A DNA stretch of 64,000 bases from Notospermus geniculatus. Lineage: Eukaryota; Nemertea; Pilidiophora; Heteronemertea; Lineidae. A program made the position numbers and the translations under genes. Below, one piece after another: positions 1 through 11,170 of the stretch. The notes beneath the pieces are model-generated. The model ran no database searches, had not been told where the DNA came from, and saw only the letters and a list, made by a program, of their open reading frames with translations. The stretch is from the NCBI GenBank assembly GCA_002633025.1, contig NMRB01000028.1:680220-744219 (forward strand), written 5' to 3'. Every line of letters starts with the position of its first letter. Position 1 is the stretch's first letter.

Positions 1-337
1 GATGATTTGAAATGAGGTCAGCTTCGCTGATTGGCTAGTTTCAAAATTTGGTGACGTAGGCTGCAGGGGGAATATGGCGGTGCCCAGAGAACTTGAAGCG
101 TGAAAATTAGTGAGGTGAATCGCCTCAATTTGTGTTGTCAAGTCAATTTATAGTGTTTTTCACTGGAATTTCAGGCAAGTATATTTATATTTTTCGATTG
201 GGGAGGGAATTATGCTATAAAAAGTGCAGTAGGCCTAACAGCAAGGGCTACAAATACCGCAGTTTTACTCGCACGCTGAATGCTTTTTTCTTTGATTGTG
301 CATTGTGTTCTACGTCATCGGCGGTAGATTGTCCGCC

Positions 338-574
338 ATGATGGTTTTTACAAGCAAAAGGTACCATCTGGACCAGACTCTAAAATTGAAAATTGCAGAG
401 TCTGGTGGCACGAGACTAACGAAAACTTGTTTTATTGAAAGGATGTCAAGCCTAGTCTATGATGAAATGGACTTCGGCTGGTCAACGAGACGAAAAAGGA
501 CAATTTGTGTGAATCACTCTCCGGACCAGAGCAGAGGGCCGGAGGCGGAGAGCGAGACGGCGTCAGTGTCCTGA
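338..574 (+). CDS. unrecognised short ORF (79 aa), doubtful
   Basis: An ATG-initiated frame of 79 codons starts at 338 just after a GGCGG-rich stretch. The product is basic and hydrophilic with a lysine/arginine patch (TRRKRT) near residue 55 and an acidic, serine-ending tail. I do not recognise it. No splice or polyadenylation signal is convincing, and the reverse strand at 514-747 is also open, so it may be a chance frame or a fragment of a first exon. The upstream word AATATGGCGG near 70-79 resembles a YY1 site, which in animals often lies close to a transcription start. Confidence 0.15.
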   Translation: MMVFTSKRYHLDQTLKLKIAESGGTRLTKTCFIERMSSLVYDEMDFGWSTRRKRTICVNHSPDQSRGPEAESETASVS

Positions 575-3130
575 TTTCGCCCAAGTTTCGTCAAAAAGGT
601 CAAACTTTTGGCAAACAAAGTATTCCCCAATGTGCTAGCAACACTTCTGAGCAGAATTGTCATAATCTTACCCTTGTAGGCCAACAAAAATCCACAAAAT
701 TGCCGGAATCGGAGGGAGGACATCCTCAGTGAACAACTTTCAGTCAAAATGTGTCGTCTGGCAGAAGCAGACGAAGTTTTGAAAATACCGCTATAAATAG
801 CACTTTTCAGCGAGCCGTGTGCAAATTTTTAGGGCCGTGTGCAAAGATCAGACTAGTCTTCGGGGTTATTTTGGCGCGCCTGGTGCGTTTTTCATGAGTA
901 TAGGTGCATGGTTTGTCTTGTAGGAGCTAGGTCGATTCACGATTTGGAAGATATTTTAACAAAATGAATCAAGAAGGCAGTTTTTGAGACCGTGATAATT
1001 TTTCTGTGTTACAATGGGATTGTCATGGTTGACTATCACGGCCTTTACCCCAGGGGGATGGCTCAGGCGTCTCTGTTAGGCCATATCCCTGGTGAGGGCG
1101 TGGTCGGTTCAGCCTGCTTTTTAGGGTCTCTGAGGGTCATCATAGGCCAAAAATCACGGTAAAAAGTAACATTTAACTATGAATAGGCTCAATATTCAAA
1201 GTTATTTCATAATTCGTGCTCATCTATTGTTCACCCGTGGTTCGTGCGAACAAAAGACCTTTGTTCATGTTAATTCATGTGGTGCAATTAGTCTACGTCA
1301 TAATTAAGGGCAAAGGTCAGATAATCAACGCTTCAATGGTTTAAACAATTTGGCTGTGCTGGGTATTCTTAGGGGCCTAGTTACGTATTCGACTCCAGCT
1401 TATAATTCAACACGAATTACGCCAAAAATCAGGACTGTGTGTGACAGCTAAACAATTCAAGTTTTTCCATTGTTCGAACGCATCACAAAAATAATCAGGA
1501 GGTTAATCCGGATTATTGCATAATTTGCATCAAGCTGTTGGCTGGGGGGGGGGGGGAGAGAAAACCGAGGAACTCAACTACGAGTGAACGCGCCTCCCCA
1601 CCAGAAATAGAAAGGTGAAGAAACTTAACGATAACGTAAACGACACTACAAGAGTTGGGTTGATGCACTCAGTGCTTTCCGCCGCTAGGCTTCTTCATCT
1701 AGAATAAAGTTTCATTTCATGAACAAATTACATTTTGGAGAGCAACTCTTTTCCTAACTTAGCCCACAGCATCTCACGATTGTTTGGGATCCATCTAAAT
1801 GTGTCATCTGAAAAAAAAACAAATTGTTTACTGTTCACAAAAGACATGTACATCAATTATAAATCCGGATCGATAAAGGTATTTATTCTTGATGAAATCA
1901 AAACACTCCCAGGTCTGGGTCGTGGCACTTTTCTATCAATTTGAATATACATGTGCACATAATGAACTTGTTCATTTCTATCATACGAATAATTTTAGGT
2001 TGCTATCACTGTTAGCCTTTTTGACGACAACAGAGAATGTTAACATTCAAACTTTAGCAGTTTCGACATTTGCCAAGCTGCATTGTGTCAAAAATACATA
2101 TCACAAAATATGAAGTCTGTGTTATTTTTCTTAGGGCATTGGGTATTGTATCAATCGAATGTTATCGATATCATGGACACTGTAGAAGGGGATCAGTGTT
2201 TTTAAAAAAAATTCTTATCACAATCCGAACACAAGGCAATTAGTCCCTATTAGAATTTGATCGCGAAAAGAAAAATTGAAATAATGGCCGTTTAGTATTT
2301 CGTCTGAATGTTCATTTGTCAGCGAAATCTAGAATTTATCGCCGGTGTAAAGAAACAGAGTGTTCCTCTTTCCCAGTGTTGCCCCTATGGGGAACGCTGT
2401 GGAACGAGATGGACATATATTTTTTTGGTTCCCCTATTAGTCATGGTCTCTTTAGCTCTCTGTTAGAATGCAACTTTCTGAGGATTTTGGTCCTAATTTC
2501 ATCAAAATCTGTCGAGTGGTTGGTGAAATATTTGAGATTATCAAATTTTTGATAATTTGAGATTTTCACGATTTTTTGCAAAATTCTGATGTAAGTAGAT
2601 GGAAACCCTGAGATACGGGCAACACTAAAGAACGTCACACTGGTTAACTCAGGCTATGTATTCGTGCGGCATTCTGTCCTGCGAAATATGGCGGTGTTCG
2701 CGACCTCTGAAGGAGCAAACAAATAGGTAGGTTGTTGTGCACGGCACTTAGCCGTACCATTATACTTCATCAAACAACTATGAATTAGGCTACCATGGCC
2801 TTGAAAACTTGAATCTCAATCACGTGACTCAAAATGGCCGCGCTGAGCAAACGCAATCAATCAAATCAGTGGCAGCATGGAGGAGGGGTACTCCAAATTT
2901 AATTCATTTTTGATGGCCCCTAAAAGCATTTGGTGATACAAGTGTTCAACACAAATTCCAAATCTCTGACAGTTTGAGAGATCAGGGCGATGATAATCGC
3001 CTCGATGTGGGAAAGTAATGTCTTTCCTCTACTAAACTGCATGGTGCGACCAATCAATTTAGCCACGTCATCATGACGTCATGTCAGCGTCTGTTTCTTT
3101 GGATGACATCAATGCGAAACATCCTTACGA
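575..3130. other. stretch without a supported gene
   Basis: I see no protein-like frame with splice support here. A poly-G run lies near 1543-1556 within purine-rich sequence. A second YY1-like word, AAATATGGCGG, lies near 2684-2694. The rest is AT-rich with scattered short inverted words. Confidence 0.5.
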
Positions 3131-3135
3131 CACCC

Positions 3136-3961
3136 GTTATCTTCATCAGAACAGCTCGGCAGGTGTGGACACTTTTGGTATCTCCTGTCAAAAGAGTGTC
3201 CTTACCCAAAGTTTTTCGCCCCAGCCCAGTAACAAAGTCTCTCATTGCTAAAAATAATGTTACAAAATCTCACCACTGGAGAGATTTTGTAACGTTACAA
3301 AATATCTCATTGCTAAAAATGATGTTACAAAATCTCACCACTGGAGATATTTTGTAACGTTACAAAATCTCTCATTGCTAAAAGTGATGTTACAAAATCT
3401 CACCACTGGAGAGATTTTGTAACGTTACAAAATCTCTCATTGCTAAAAACGATGTTACAAAATCTCACCACTGGAGAGATTTTGTAACGTTACAAAATCT
3501 CTCATTGCTAAAAACGATGTTACAAAAATCTCACCACTGGAGAGATTTTGTAACGTTACAAAATCTCTCATTGCTAAAAGTGATGTTACAAAATCTCACC
3601 ACTGGAGAGATTTTGTAACGTAACAAAGTCTCTCATTGCTAAAAATGGTGTTACAAAATCTCACCACTGGAGAGATTTTGTAATGTAACAAAGTCTCTCA
3701 TTGCTAAAAGTAATGTTACAAAATCTCACCACTGGAGAGATTTTGTAACGTTACAAAATCTCTCATTGCTAAAAATAATGTTACAAAATCTCACCACTGG
3801 AGAGATTTTGTAACGTTACAAAATCTCTCATTGCTAAAAATGATGTACAGTAGAAATGACACCAATTGTGTCCCGTTATCTTCGTCAGGAGGTGTGGAAA
3901 CTTTTGTTACCTCCGAGTGTCAAAAGAGTGTCCTTACCCAAAGTTTCTCGCCCCGGCCCAG
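3136..3961. repeat. 65-bp palindromic tandem array between direct repeats
   Basis: About nine and a half copies of a 65-bp unit run from about 3232 to 3850. The word CTCATTGCTAAAA recurs at 3241, 3306, 3371, 3436, 3501, 3567, 3632, 3697, 3762 and 3827, so spacing is 65 bp with one 66. Every unit contains GTTACAAAATCTC and its exact reverse complement separated by seven bases, so each can fold into a 13-bp stem hairpin. The array is flanked by two imperfect copies of a ~90-bp sequence (3136-3230 and 3871-3961) sharing CCCGTTATCTTC and AGAGTGTCCTTACCCAAAGT in the same orientation. A central satellite between repeated ends is typical of some non-autonomous transposable elements. I see no transposase. 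Confidence 0.85.
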
Positions 3962-4592
3962 TTCGCTCCGTCCTGTGTTACAGAAAGGAAAATGACGGCG
4001 AATTACAGTAGAAAATGCGAATGCAGGACACTGGTCTGTTTAGAAGAAGGATACACCTACAAAATACCGTTTACGCTTCAACTTCCTGGTAGTCATTCTT
4101 TGAAGCTGAACCACGTCAATTCCATCCTTTAGCAGAAAATAAAAAGGTTCACCGAAAGTACAGAGGTTCAGAAAAGTTCTTGATGAGACTAGGTCATGAC
4201 AGATCGGGCCTCTGCGTCCAGGCAATGTCATCAGGAGGCTGAAACCTGTCATGAGTTGGAATTACCAAGAACAGAACAATTACTGGACTCAATTTCTCTA
4301 GTTCGTCTGTTTCCAATCAGTCTGTCACTTATCGCTTCTCAAAGTCATCAGGTTTGGAAACATAGGATTAGGAGTCTGTCTGGTCTTAAGTGATGGTGGC
4401 TATTGGTCATCGGCAGCTGTTCTTTACCCATCAGAGATGTCGAATTCCAGTAATTACCTTCGCCTACGAGCTGGGAGAGCAAAGAGCGAAATCCCACTCT
4501 GTCAATAAGGCAATTTCTTTCCACGCACACGCAGGGTTTCCTGCTCCTGAGTTGCTGAAGCCACTTACAAAGTCTACCACTTTTGGGTAGAC

Positions 4593-4662
4593 CACCATCG
4601 CCGCCGCCGCCGCCACCACCAACAGAGAAAGAACGACGACGACGACGACAACTACAACAACT

Positions 4663-4693
<31 letters not shown>

Positions 4694-4762
4694 CAACATC
4701 ATCATCATCATCATCATCATCATCAGCATCAGCAGCAACACCAACACCAACAACGACATAAC
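4593..4762 (+). repeat. compound trinucleotide microsatellite
   Basis: Consecutive runs of CCG/CCA, ACG, CAG/CAA and CAT/CAC triplets. The frame gives poly-Pro, poly-Gln and poly-His, and the reverse strand gives poly-Leu and poly-Met. An open frame continues on the minus strand to 4921 with ordinary composition, so this could be the edge of a coding exon, but no splice signal supports that. Confidence 0.85.
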
Positions 4763-5543
4763 CAAAACAGGGAACTTTAAAGGTGCAGAGCCACCAAATT
4801 CTTTATGCCCATCGTCCTTCCTTTGGCCCGTCAACTGCATCGCAATCAAGGTTTTCGATTTGAAAGCAACGCACTGATTGGCCTTTTTCAGAGCCATAAT
4901 TTCGCCAAGAGTTAGGTCCATGGTGATTTTTTGTGACTATAGGAAAGAGAAATAACCAATTTTGATTTTTATATACATTTTACATTTACTTTGTCATAAG
5001 ATATTACCATTCCTCTTCGTCATAAAGCTCACGAGGATAAAACCATGCCATGATTGATTTACATTTCCTTGGCTACAAATCCTTTGACTGTAGTAACGGT
5101 CGATGAAGACAGTGGTTTTACCAATGCTATAAACATCTGTGGATCAACTCGTCTTTCCCGACTTAGAAACTGACTTTTTACATACTATTGCAAATCATGA
5201 AATATCTTGTTCGTTACTCGAGAATCCCTCGGATGGAGAAGGAATAAAATCGTTATCGCCATTCTCGTGTTCTTGCAACTATTCAGTAATTTAAATCTTC
5301 TCTTCGTGTCAAGGGAATATTAGCGTCCTTTGATGATATTGACGAAGAATCGGCAGTCAATCATTGTTATAATGTTACATTGCGGAGTCTCCGGTGTTCG
5401 ATGTACGAAAAATATCCCGCTGTCTTCGCTGGCCGCTCATTGTCTGATCATCAATCCAGGTGGCGCCAAGGCTTTCGAATGAGCAACCACGAAAATTTTG
5501 CCACCTGTTTCAAAGGAATGGCACCTTTCGAGGTACACCAAAA

Positions 5544-5960
5544 TCACAGTTGTAAGGTCACAGAGTTCTGGCATTGCCAGGGTTCAGCTTCTCCTCGCTG
5601 TTGGTGATGGCATTGCTGAAACGCAACAGGCTGTTGATATCTTCGAAAAGAAGTTCTGGCTTGGACGCTTTTGATATGATAATGTTGGAGGAGATAGATC
5701 CCTTTCAAAGCCATGTCTCTGTGCCCTTGCGATTTGGTTATACATGTACATGTAATAAAAAAAGTTGCTTCAGGATGTTCGTAGGCAATTTTCAGCAGCT
5801 GCTTTTCGATAAACACGATCTCAAGGCGTTCCTCGACATGAAAGTTTTCTCGTGAAAGTTGGCTCTCAATGGGCAATTCACGATTGTTGCTTTCCAATGA
5901 CACAAACAACTGCCCATCATCTTCAGCGGCCGAGTTGCGACCAGAGATTCAATTTTTGCG
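5544..5960 (-). pseudogene. protein-like fragment with frame break, unrecognised
   Basis: The minus strand reads as ordinary protein from about 5945 (AAEDDGQLFVSLESNN) to about 5740 (EKQLLKIAYEHPEATFF). Similar quality then continues in another frame near 5705-5570 (SKASKPELLFEDINSLLRFS) before a stop. The jump between frames, with no clean intron between them, suggests either two exons whose boundaries I cannot place or a decayed gene. I do not recognise the family. Neighbouring DNA at 6.3-6.7 kb is transposon-derived. Confidence 0.22.
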
Positions 5961-6380
5961 AGAATACTCTGGTGGAGTGGTGCCTAGTACAGTGTAGTAT
6001 CATCATACAACAAACAGCCAAAACGGTTATCATGGTGACTTTAGGTATCTTCAAGACGCTGGACTGCACAAGAATTCGTTTGACCAGAATGGATAGTATG
6101 ATTGTGACCGGCGAAGATGATCTTTGTCATCGCCGGGGTTCCTTGGTTGATGGAGTGTCTATACAGGTCGACTGTCTGATCAGAAGCAGTTCAGTTTCCC
6201 ATTGACAGCGGGTTATAATCTTAGGGTATTTGATAAGCAGCCTTTGGTGACAGTGATTGAGGAGATCACCTTACCAATATCAGAAAAGGTTTGGCGAGAA
6301 ACTCTTCAAAGTCCCAGACACGAACGGCGGATGTCACCGTTTCGTTTGCCGACAACCTTGAAGACCTTGATGATGTTCTA

Positions 6381-6533
6381 AGGCTGCTTTTCCACGAGAC
6401 GTTTGCGGACGCGGTTTCGGTGGCGGGTGTGGGTGGAAAAAATCGAACCAACGTATTTCCCATTAGCTATTTCACCCGCACCCGCTCCCGCCACCGAAAT
6501 CGCGTCCGCAAACGCCTCGTGGAAAAGCAGCCT
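6381..6533. mobile_element. foldback MITE, CTGCTTTTCCACGAG family, copy 1
   Basis: Inverted arms of about 55 bp begin AGGCTGCTTTTCCACGAGAC and end with the complementary GTGGAAAAGCAGCCT, enclosing a ~40-bp loop. The arms are GC-rich (GCGGACGCGGTTTCGGTGGC). The same terminal word occurs in inverted orientation at 16034-16262, so this is a dispersed family. It encodes nothing; the open frames across it on both strands come from stop-poor GC-rich sequence. Confidence 0.8.
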
Positions 6534-6546
6534 AAGGATAAGAATC

Positions 6547-6654
6547 CATTCACGCGATTTTCGAGCGGTGCGATGCCGCATCCTTTCTCCATGGCCAACG
6601 CCGCAGAAACAAACAACGGTTGCGGTATCGCACCGCTGGAAAATCGCGTGAATG
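6547..6654. mobile_element. second foldback element, directly adjacent
   Basis: Arms of about 34 bp begin CATTCACGCGATTTTCGAGC and end with the reverse complement, with two or so mismatches, around a loop containing CCATGGCCAACG. It starts 13 bases after the previous element ends and shares no terminal sequence with it. Nested or adjacent insertion is likely. Confidence 0.65.
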
Positions 6655-7429
6655 TACTGGACTAGACGAGGAAACCTGTGACTAAGTGCTGTTACCTCGA
6701 CTGGTAGTTTTTTCAGCAATTTTTCTGGTGTCCACAAAGTTGAGCTTGTAACGTTATACTGCCGAGTGACATGTGAGCCGCCTCAGATGTCAACAGAACA
6801 AAGACATCTCGGTTGCAAAAAAAATATACGAGGTATAATCTGTTCTAATTGCGGGTAATTCCGGCCCTGTCCATCACAGTAAAAAAACGGTGTCGGAATT
6901 CGCGTTATCCTAATGATAGCCTGGTGAAATTTCATCCAATGATCGCGAACATAATCATTCGGTTGCCTCCGGGGATGGAGGACCGGAGCTTGCGGACTTA
7001 ATAGCCCCTGGCAGGTTTTATCAAGTGTCAGATAACAAACGGGGTGAGTTGCATGGTCTTCATTTTCTGTCGGGAAACAGATGGGAACTTGAGTCCTGGT
7101 GCAACGTTCTGTATAGCTGTTTCCTGATGGTAAATGCTTCCTTTCAGCCGAGGCTTCTTTTGCTGTCATAAACGCGAATATACCGTTCAAATGGTGACGT
7201 CACACGAATCACGGTCATATTTGACGTCTTCGTCTCGCTGAAGGATGTGAATCGCCATCGAATGCTTCTGATCTATCAACGACGCAAGGACGAAACACAA
7301 TGTGACGGAAGCAAGGTGGTTTTGGAGAACCGGACTAAGAGTGAGTGCACCTTGAGATGTGAAAGCAACCACCTGGTCACCCGCATACAACGAGCACAAC
7401 ATGGACTAGCTACGCTCCGAGTTTTAACA

Positions 7430-7514
7430 ATGGCTTCCGAAAAGAAACGCGGGCAAATACCGACGAGGTGTATATTTTGTGAAATTCCTGTTGAGATCTG
7501 GAGAAAGGACACAG
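7430..7514 (+). CDS. candidate first coding exon with CxxC motif
   Basis: From ATG at 7430 the frame reads MASEKKRGQIP followed by a CIFC pair and ends at an ACAG|GTAGAC donor (GT at 7515) after 28 codons plus one base. The CxxC pair at residues 14-17 could belong to a zinc-binding fold that continues in a later exon. No downstream exon was identified. It lies 210 bp upstream of the GPCR on the same strand, so it could also lie in that gene's upstream region. Low certainty. Confidence 0.2.
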
Positions 7515-7723
7515 GTAGACTGGAATATCTTCTGTTAAGCTGTTGGAAACTTCAGAAAGTCCTCTTGGTGAATTTTTTTCCGGTAATTTGAACGCCTCCT
7601 TTTGGTGGCATTTTGCGATAAGCGCTAACAGGAGAAGCTGTTATACGACTCGCAGTTAGAATCATGCCGATTTCTTCTTTGTGACAATATTTGTATTCTT
7701 CTTAAACTTTTCGTCAATCCCCA

Positions 7724-8734
7724 ATGGCCACAACTGTGGTAATCCCTAATCCACAAGGAAGGGAGGGAGTATTTTCAGAAATTTTATTCGTCATCGACGT
7801 TATTCTTCCACCGATCATCATCGCCTTCGGTTTGGTCGGCAACTTCCTTGCATTCCTTGTTTTACGTCAACCCCAGTACGCCAAACAGACGACATGTTTC
7901 TACATGCGAGTTCTCGCGATATTTGACAGCACGTGTCTCCTCGGTCACGTGCTTCTCCGCACGATCATCAACAACAATCAAAAATACATGTTCAGTGAGA
8001 AAAACGGGCCATTTGTCTGTCCAGTTTTAGCATTTTTCTTCGGAGGCTACGGACTCTCCAATTGGACAATCGTGGCAATGACGTTTGACCGATTTCTAGC
8101 CGTTCGATTTCCGCTGAAGGTGGCGTCGTGGTGCACCAAGCGACGGGCCAAGATTGCCATTGCTTTGATTGTGTTATTCTATCTTATTGTCTCAATTCCT
8201 TACAGTATAAGAACCGTAAACCCGAAAGCCTTAGTAACTAAGGACATATGTCTTTTTGAGCCGAGTGTCTACCCACCTTGGTTCCATAACTTATTTATGT
8301 TGATACATAAATTCTGTATTTTCACAATCCCATTTTTTCTGGTCTTGCTCTTCAACATTTCTATCATCGTAACACTAGGCATAGAACGTCTGAGGAAAGC
8401 CGAGTCGAACCTAAACACGAATCAGAAAGCCACGAAGAAGGATGCCCACATCACGGTCCTCCTCCTTCTCGTGACCGCCGTGTTTTTCATAACGAACATC
8501 CCCAATACAATAGATCGATGGGTCTGGGACGCCGTGCTCGCTGTTTATCCAATGACGCCGAAGCTTAGCCAGATTAGAAAGGTCGCATACGACGCTGTTG
8601 TTTTGTTACTTTTTATCAATCCTTCGGTGAATTTTTACACCTATTGTCTTGGGTGTAAGAAGTTTAGAAAGGATGTATTGTCCATATTTGGTAAAAAATC
8701 AAAACTCGACAAGAACGGATCGAAACCAAAATAG
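7724..8734 (+). CDS. rhodopsin-family (class A) GPCR, peptide-receptor-like
   Basis: Intronless 336-residue seven-helix receptor, the usual length for class A. TM1 holds GN at 39-40. TM2 holds the sodium-site Asp68. Cys99 at the start of TM3 and Cys176 in the second extracellular loop can form the conserved disulfide. TM3 ends DRF (122-124) instead of DRY. TM6 (about 243-262) lacks the CWxP motif and has ITNIP instead. TM7 has NPSVNFY (299-305), a variant NPxxY. The C-tail is short and lysine-rich. No signal peptide is seen. The ATG at 7724 precedes TM1 by about 20 residues and is the natural start. It should sit in the plasma membrane and couple to G proteins. The overall look (short loops, DRF, intronless) resembles the expanded FMRFamide/peptide-type receptors of marine invertebrates, but the ligand cannot be read from sequence. 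Confidence 0.93.
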   Translation: MATTVVIPNPQGREGVFSEILFVIDVILPPIIIAFGLVGNFLAFLVLRQPQYAKQTTCFYMRVLAIFDSTCLLGHVLLRTIINNNQKYMFSEKNGPFVCPVLAFFFGGYGLSNWTIVAMTFDRFLAVRFPLKVASWCTKRRAKIAIALIVLFYLIVSIPYSIRTVNPKALVTKDICLFEPSVYPPWFHNLFMLIHKFCIFTIPFFLVLLFNISIIVTLGIERLRKAESNLNTNQKATKKDAHITVLLLLVTAVFFITNIPNTIDRWVWDAVLAVYPMTPKLSQIRKVAYDAVVLLLFINPSVNFYTYCLGCKKFRKDVLSIFGKKSKLDKNGSKPK

Positions 8735-9500
8735 GCAAAATATTCGCCAAACGTCTGAAGTCATCCACGCTGCTGCCGTTGCACAAACTTTGTTTGAACA
8801 TCATTTTCAATCAGCCAATCGGGAACAAGAATCAACACCACGTGGGCACGCGGCTGCCGGTCTTGAGCGTATCTGTTCGACCAGAGACCCAGTCACTGGT
8901 CTATGGTCTTACAATACGATTTTGACCAACACCACGACGTCCTTCGATTCCCATATCGGTTTTTTTCCTCGGGTCATCAAGCTACTCAGACGCCCATATC
9001 GAGATTTCGTGGTGTCTCACTCGAGACGGAAGCAAAACACTGTTTCGGGGCGAGTCAATGTGGATGGCTTCTTACGCCGACACATTAGGTATTTCAGGCG
9101 AAACTCTCATCTATCTGCGTCTACGCCAGAGATTATCAACTGGGCTCATATTTCATCAGTGGTTTTGTGCTGACAATGACCTGTCAGAAGAAGAGAGACG
9201 TAATGGAACTAACTGAGAACTCCTTTCAATGTCTTCCAATGACGGCAAGCCGTTTTATCTTTACTAGGTCAGAACGAACCGTGGCAGACTGACCTCTTGC
9301 CTCTCTTAACTATTCGTTCACTTGGTCTTGTGACCAGATTTGTCGTTTTCTCCTTTGATACATTATAATTCTTCAAGTTTGCTGGAGATGACAGGACTTG
9401 TTTTCATTCTCCATTTTCTGACGCCACATCCTGACAATGACATATCAAGACCTGCCGTCATTATCGCCCGTCGACTACGCCCCCTCTTATCACAGCAAGA
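8735..9500. other. 3' flank of the GPCR
   Basis: A 174-codon frame (8649-9173) overlaps the receptor's 3' end in another frame and runs through this flank. It has no recognisable domain or start context, and I treat it as chance. No clear AATAAA is visible close to the stop codon. Confidence 0.4.
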
Positions 9501-9765
9501 TGTTGACGCCATCTCGCAACGTTGGCGTTGATGACGTTCCATCTTTTGACGCAGCCATCTTCCAACGTTGGCATTGATGATGCACCAGTTGTGACGGCGC
9601 CATCTTCCAAAACAACGTTGGCGTTGATGATGCTCCATCTTTTGACGCCGCCATCTTCACCCCTTGGCGTTTATGATGCGTCATCTTTTGACGCCGCCAT
9701 CTTCACCCCTTGGCGTTGACGATGCTTCATCCTCTGACGCCACCATATTCCACCGTTGGCGTTGC
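9500..9765. repeat. 46-bp minisatellite carrying YY1-like cores
   Basis: About 5.5 imperfect copies of a ~46-bp unit; the word TTGGCGTTGATGATG recurs near 9521, 9567, 9617, 9663, 9709 and 9755. Each unit contains a variant of GACGCCGCCATCTTC, close to the animal YY1 consensus (GCCGCCATCTTG). Confidence 0.8.
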
Positions 9766-9970
9766 CTCAACGCTGTCTTTATCTCTGAAACCCAACAGAA
9801 TGCCAGCGTTGGGGTAAATCCAGCATCCACTTACAACTCGGAGAAAGGAAAACACTTCCTCTCAATATCATCAAACATTCACATCCAACTTGATAGGGTC
9901 TATCCTTTTCCATCTCGAAAGCATATTTCTGATTCTCCCCTAGAAAAAAAACACCTGGGTTCTGGTGAAG

Positions 9971-10566
9971 TCAAACGGAATAGGTAATCTCCCAATCTAT
10001 CAATAATCCAGAAGAGTTTGGAACCATTAGAGCAATAGGAACGGTGTCACCCGAAACTTCCTGGGGAAGTGTCGCGTCAGTAAAGTGATCCAAAAATGCA
10101 AATAAGGCTTCGCGGAGACTAGAAGTCACGTGATCGGAGTCGACGTGAATCTCCGGTGAAAAGTTCTTGATGTACATGAAATTTGACTTGGATAGAGAAT
10201 CCCATTCCAATGATATTTATCACTTTTAAGTATTCGACTGGCGGTTAATTTTGGGACTGTCAGTTTTTATTTGAAAAATTTACATATTTGACGTTAGTGA
10301 CAAAAATTGGTTTTGTCTGCTACTGAGTACGTCTGTATCGTCAGACACATTTTTTTCTCACCGCGGGGAAAGCGACGTCGCTTTTTTACCTGAAAATCGA
10401 GAGCCGAGAATGTGAAAATGACCCAGTCATAGTCAGGTTCTGTGTATTGATTGGAGTGTGTTTTTATTCGATCAACCAGGAGATGAAGAACATCGGATGT
10501 CGGTGTACCACTCGCATGGGATTCGTGTCTCCGGTAGCACGCGACAAATTGCTTCTCTATCGTCTG
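9971..10566 (-). CDS. two candidate terminal exons of an unrecognised gene
   Basis: Exon 1 (10566-10390, 59 codons) starts after TAAATTCAG, a NAGNAG acceptor because the exon itself begins CAG. It ends at TTTTCAG|GTAAAA. The product includes TSDVLHLLVDRIKTHSNQ and ends YDWVIFTFSALDFQ. Both ends are phase 0. After a 203-bp intron ending TCTATCCAAG, exon 2 (10186-9971) continues in phase 0 with SNFMYIKNFSPEIHVDSD and HFTDATLPQEVSGDTVP to a stop. Matching phases and good splice sites make this one of the better hand-called pairs. I see no domain I can name. It is probably the 3' end of the gene whose promoter lies near 14.5 kb. Confidence 0.5.
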
Positions 10567-10723
10567 CTGAATTTATCAAATAAATGAGGCATCAGGATAG
10601 ATAAGGAGACATTCCCAACCTCATGATCAACTCAAATTGTTATTACAATATTTGAACATCGCTTATGTCAATAACAAGACATGCTAACGTTATTATAACT
10701 ATTTGCATACTGTCATGGAGCAA

Positions 10724-10926
10724 TCAAGATGATTGGCTGGAGGAGAGCCAATGAGCTGTTACGAGTGATTGAATGTGTGCCTGATCACTCAGTAGAAAAG
10801 ATAGCGGAATTGCACTCCATTTGACGATGATCCCGCTTCGGTTGTTTCCGTTACACGCCGGAGATTTATCCGTGATGAATTGAAGTGCCGTCTGTAACCC
10901 TGTGCCGGTGACTGCAGTAATGTCCC
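10724..10926 (-). CDS. candidate exon, unrecognised
   Basis: A pyrimidine-rich tract (TTACTTTATCTG) precedes an AAG acceptor at 10927-10928, after which the frame reads GDITAVTGTGLQTALQFI and then DKSPACNGNNRSGIIV. The donor is unclear (GTCAAA after RSGII, or the frame runs to the stop at 10724). The phase does not fit the neighbouring exon at 11171-11329, so at least one boundary is wrong or another exon is missing. Confidence 0.25.
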
Positions 10927-11170
10927 CTTCCGACAAAACAGATAAAGTAAAGTACAAATTAACCGTGTTTTAGATAAGACGCTACTTCATCAGATCAGTT
11001 CATGTGAAGATTCTGTCAAATCATAATTTGAATTCCGATACGATATCAATCGTGATATTTGCGGTAAAATGAACGTTGCGTGATTAAATCCAAATTAAAG
11101 ACTGCAAAGATAAAATCAGCTGTTTCGTAATGAGCTGGTGGTCCAGCCTTGAGGCCAGTTCGCATTTTAC

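Noticed and set aside
3232-3850. CRISPR-like regular repeats
   Set aside because: There are no unique spacers; the whole 65-bp unit repeats, and the genome is eukaryotic.
4583-4921. Poly-Gln/poly-His protein, or poly-Met/poly-Leu on the other strand
   Set aside because: Pure trinucleotide microsatellite with no splice or start evidence.
6266-6737. Several open frames of 65-124 codons on both strands
   Set aside because: They cross two foldback elements whose GC-rich arms lack stops.
8649-9173. 174-codon frame after and overlapping the GPCR
   Set aside because: Wrong frame relative to the receptor, no domain, no acceptor; best read as 3' flank.
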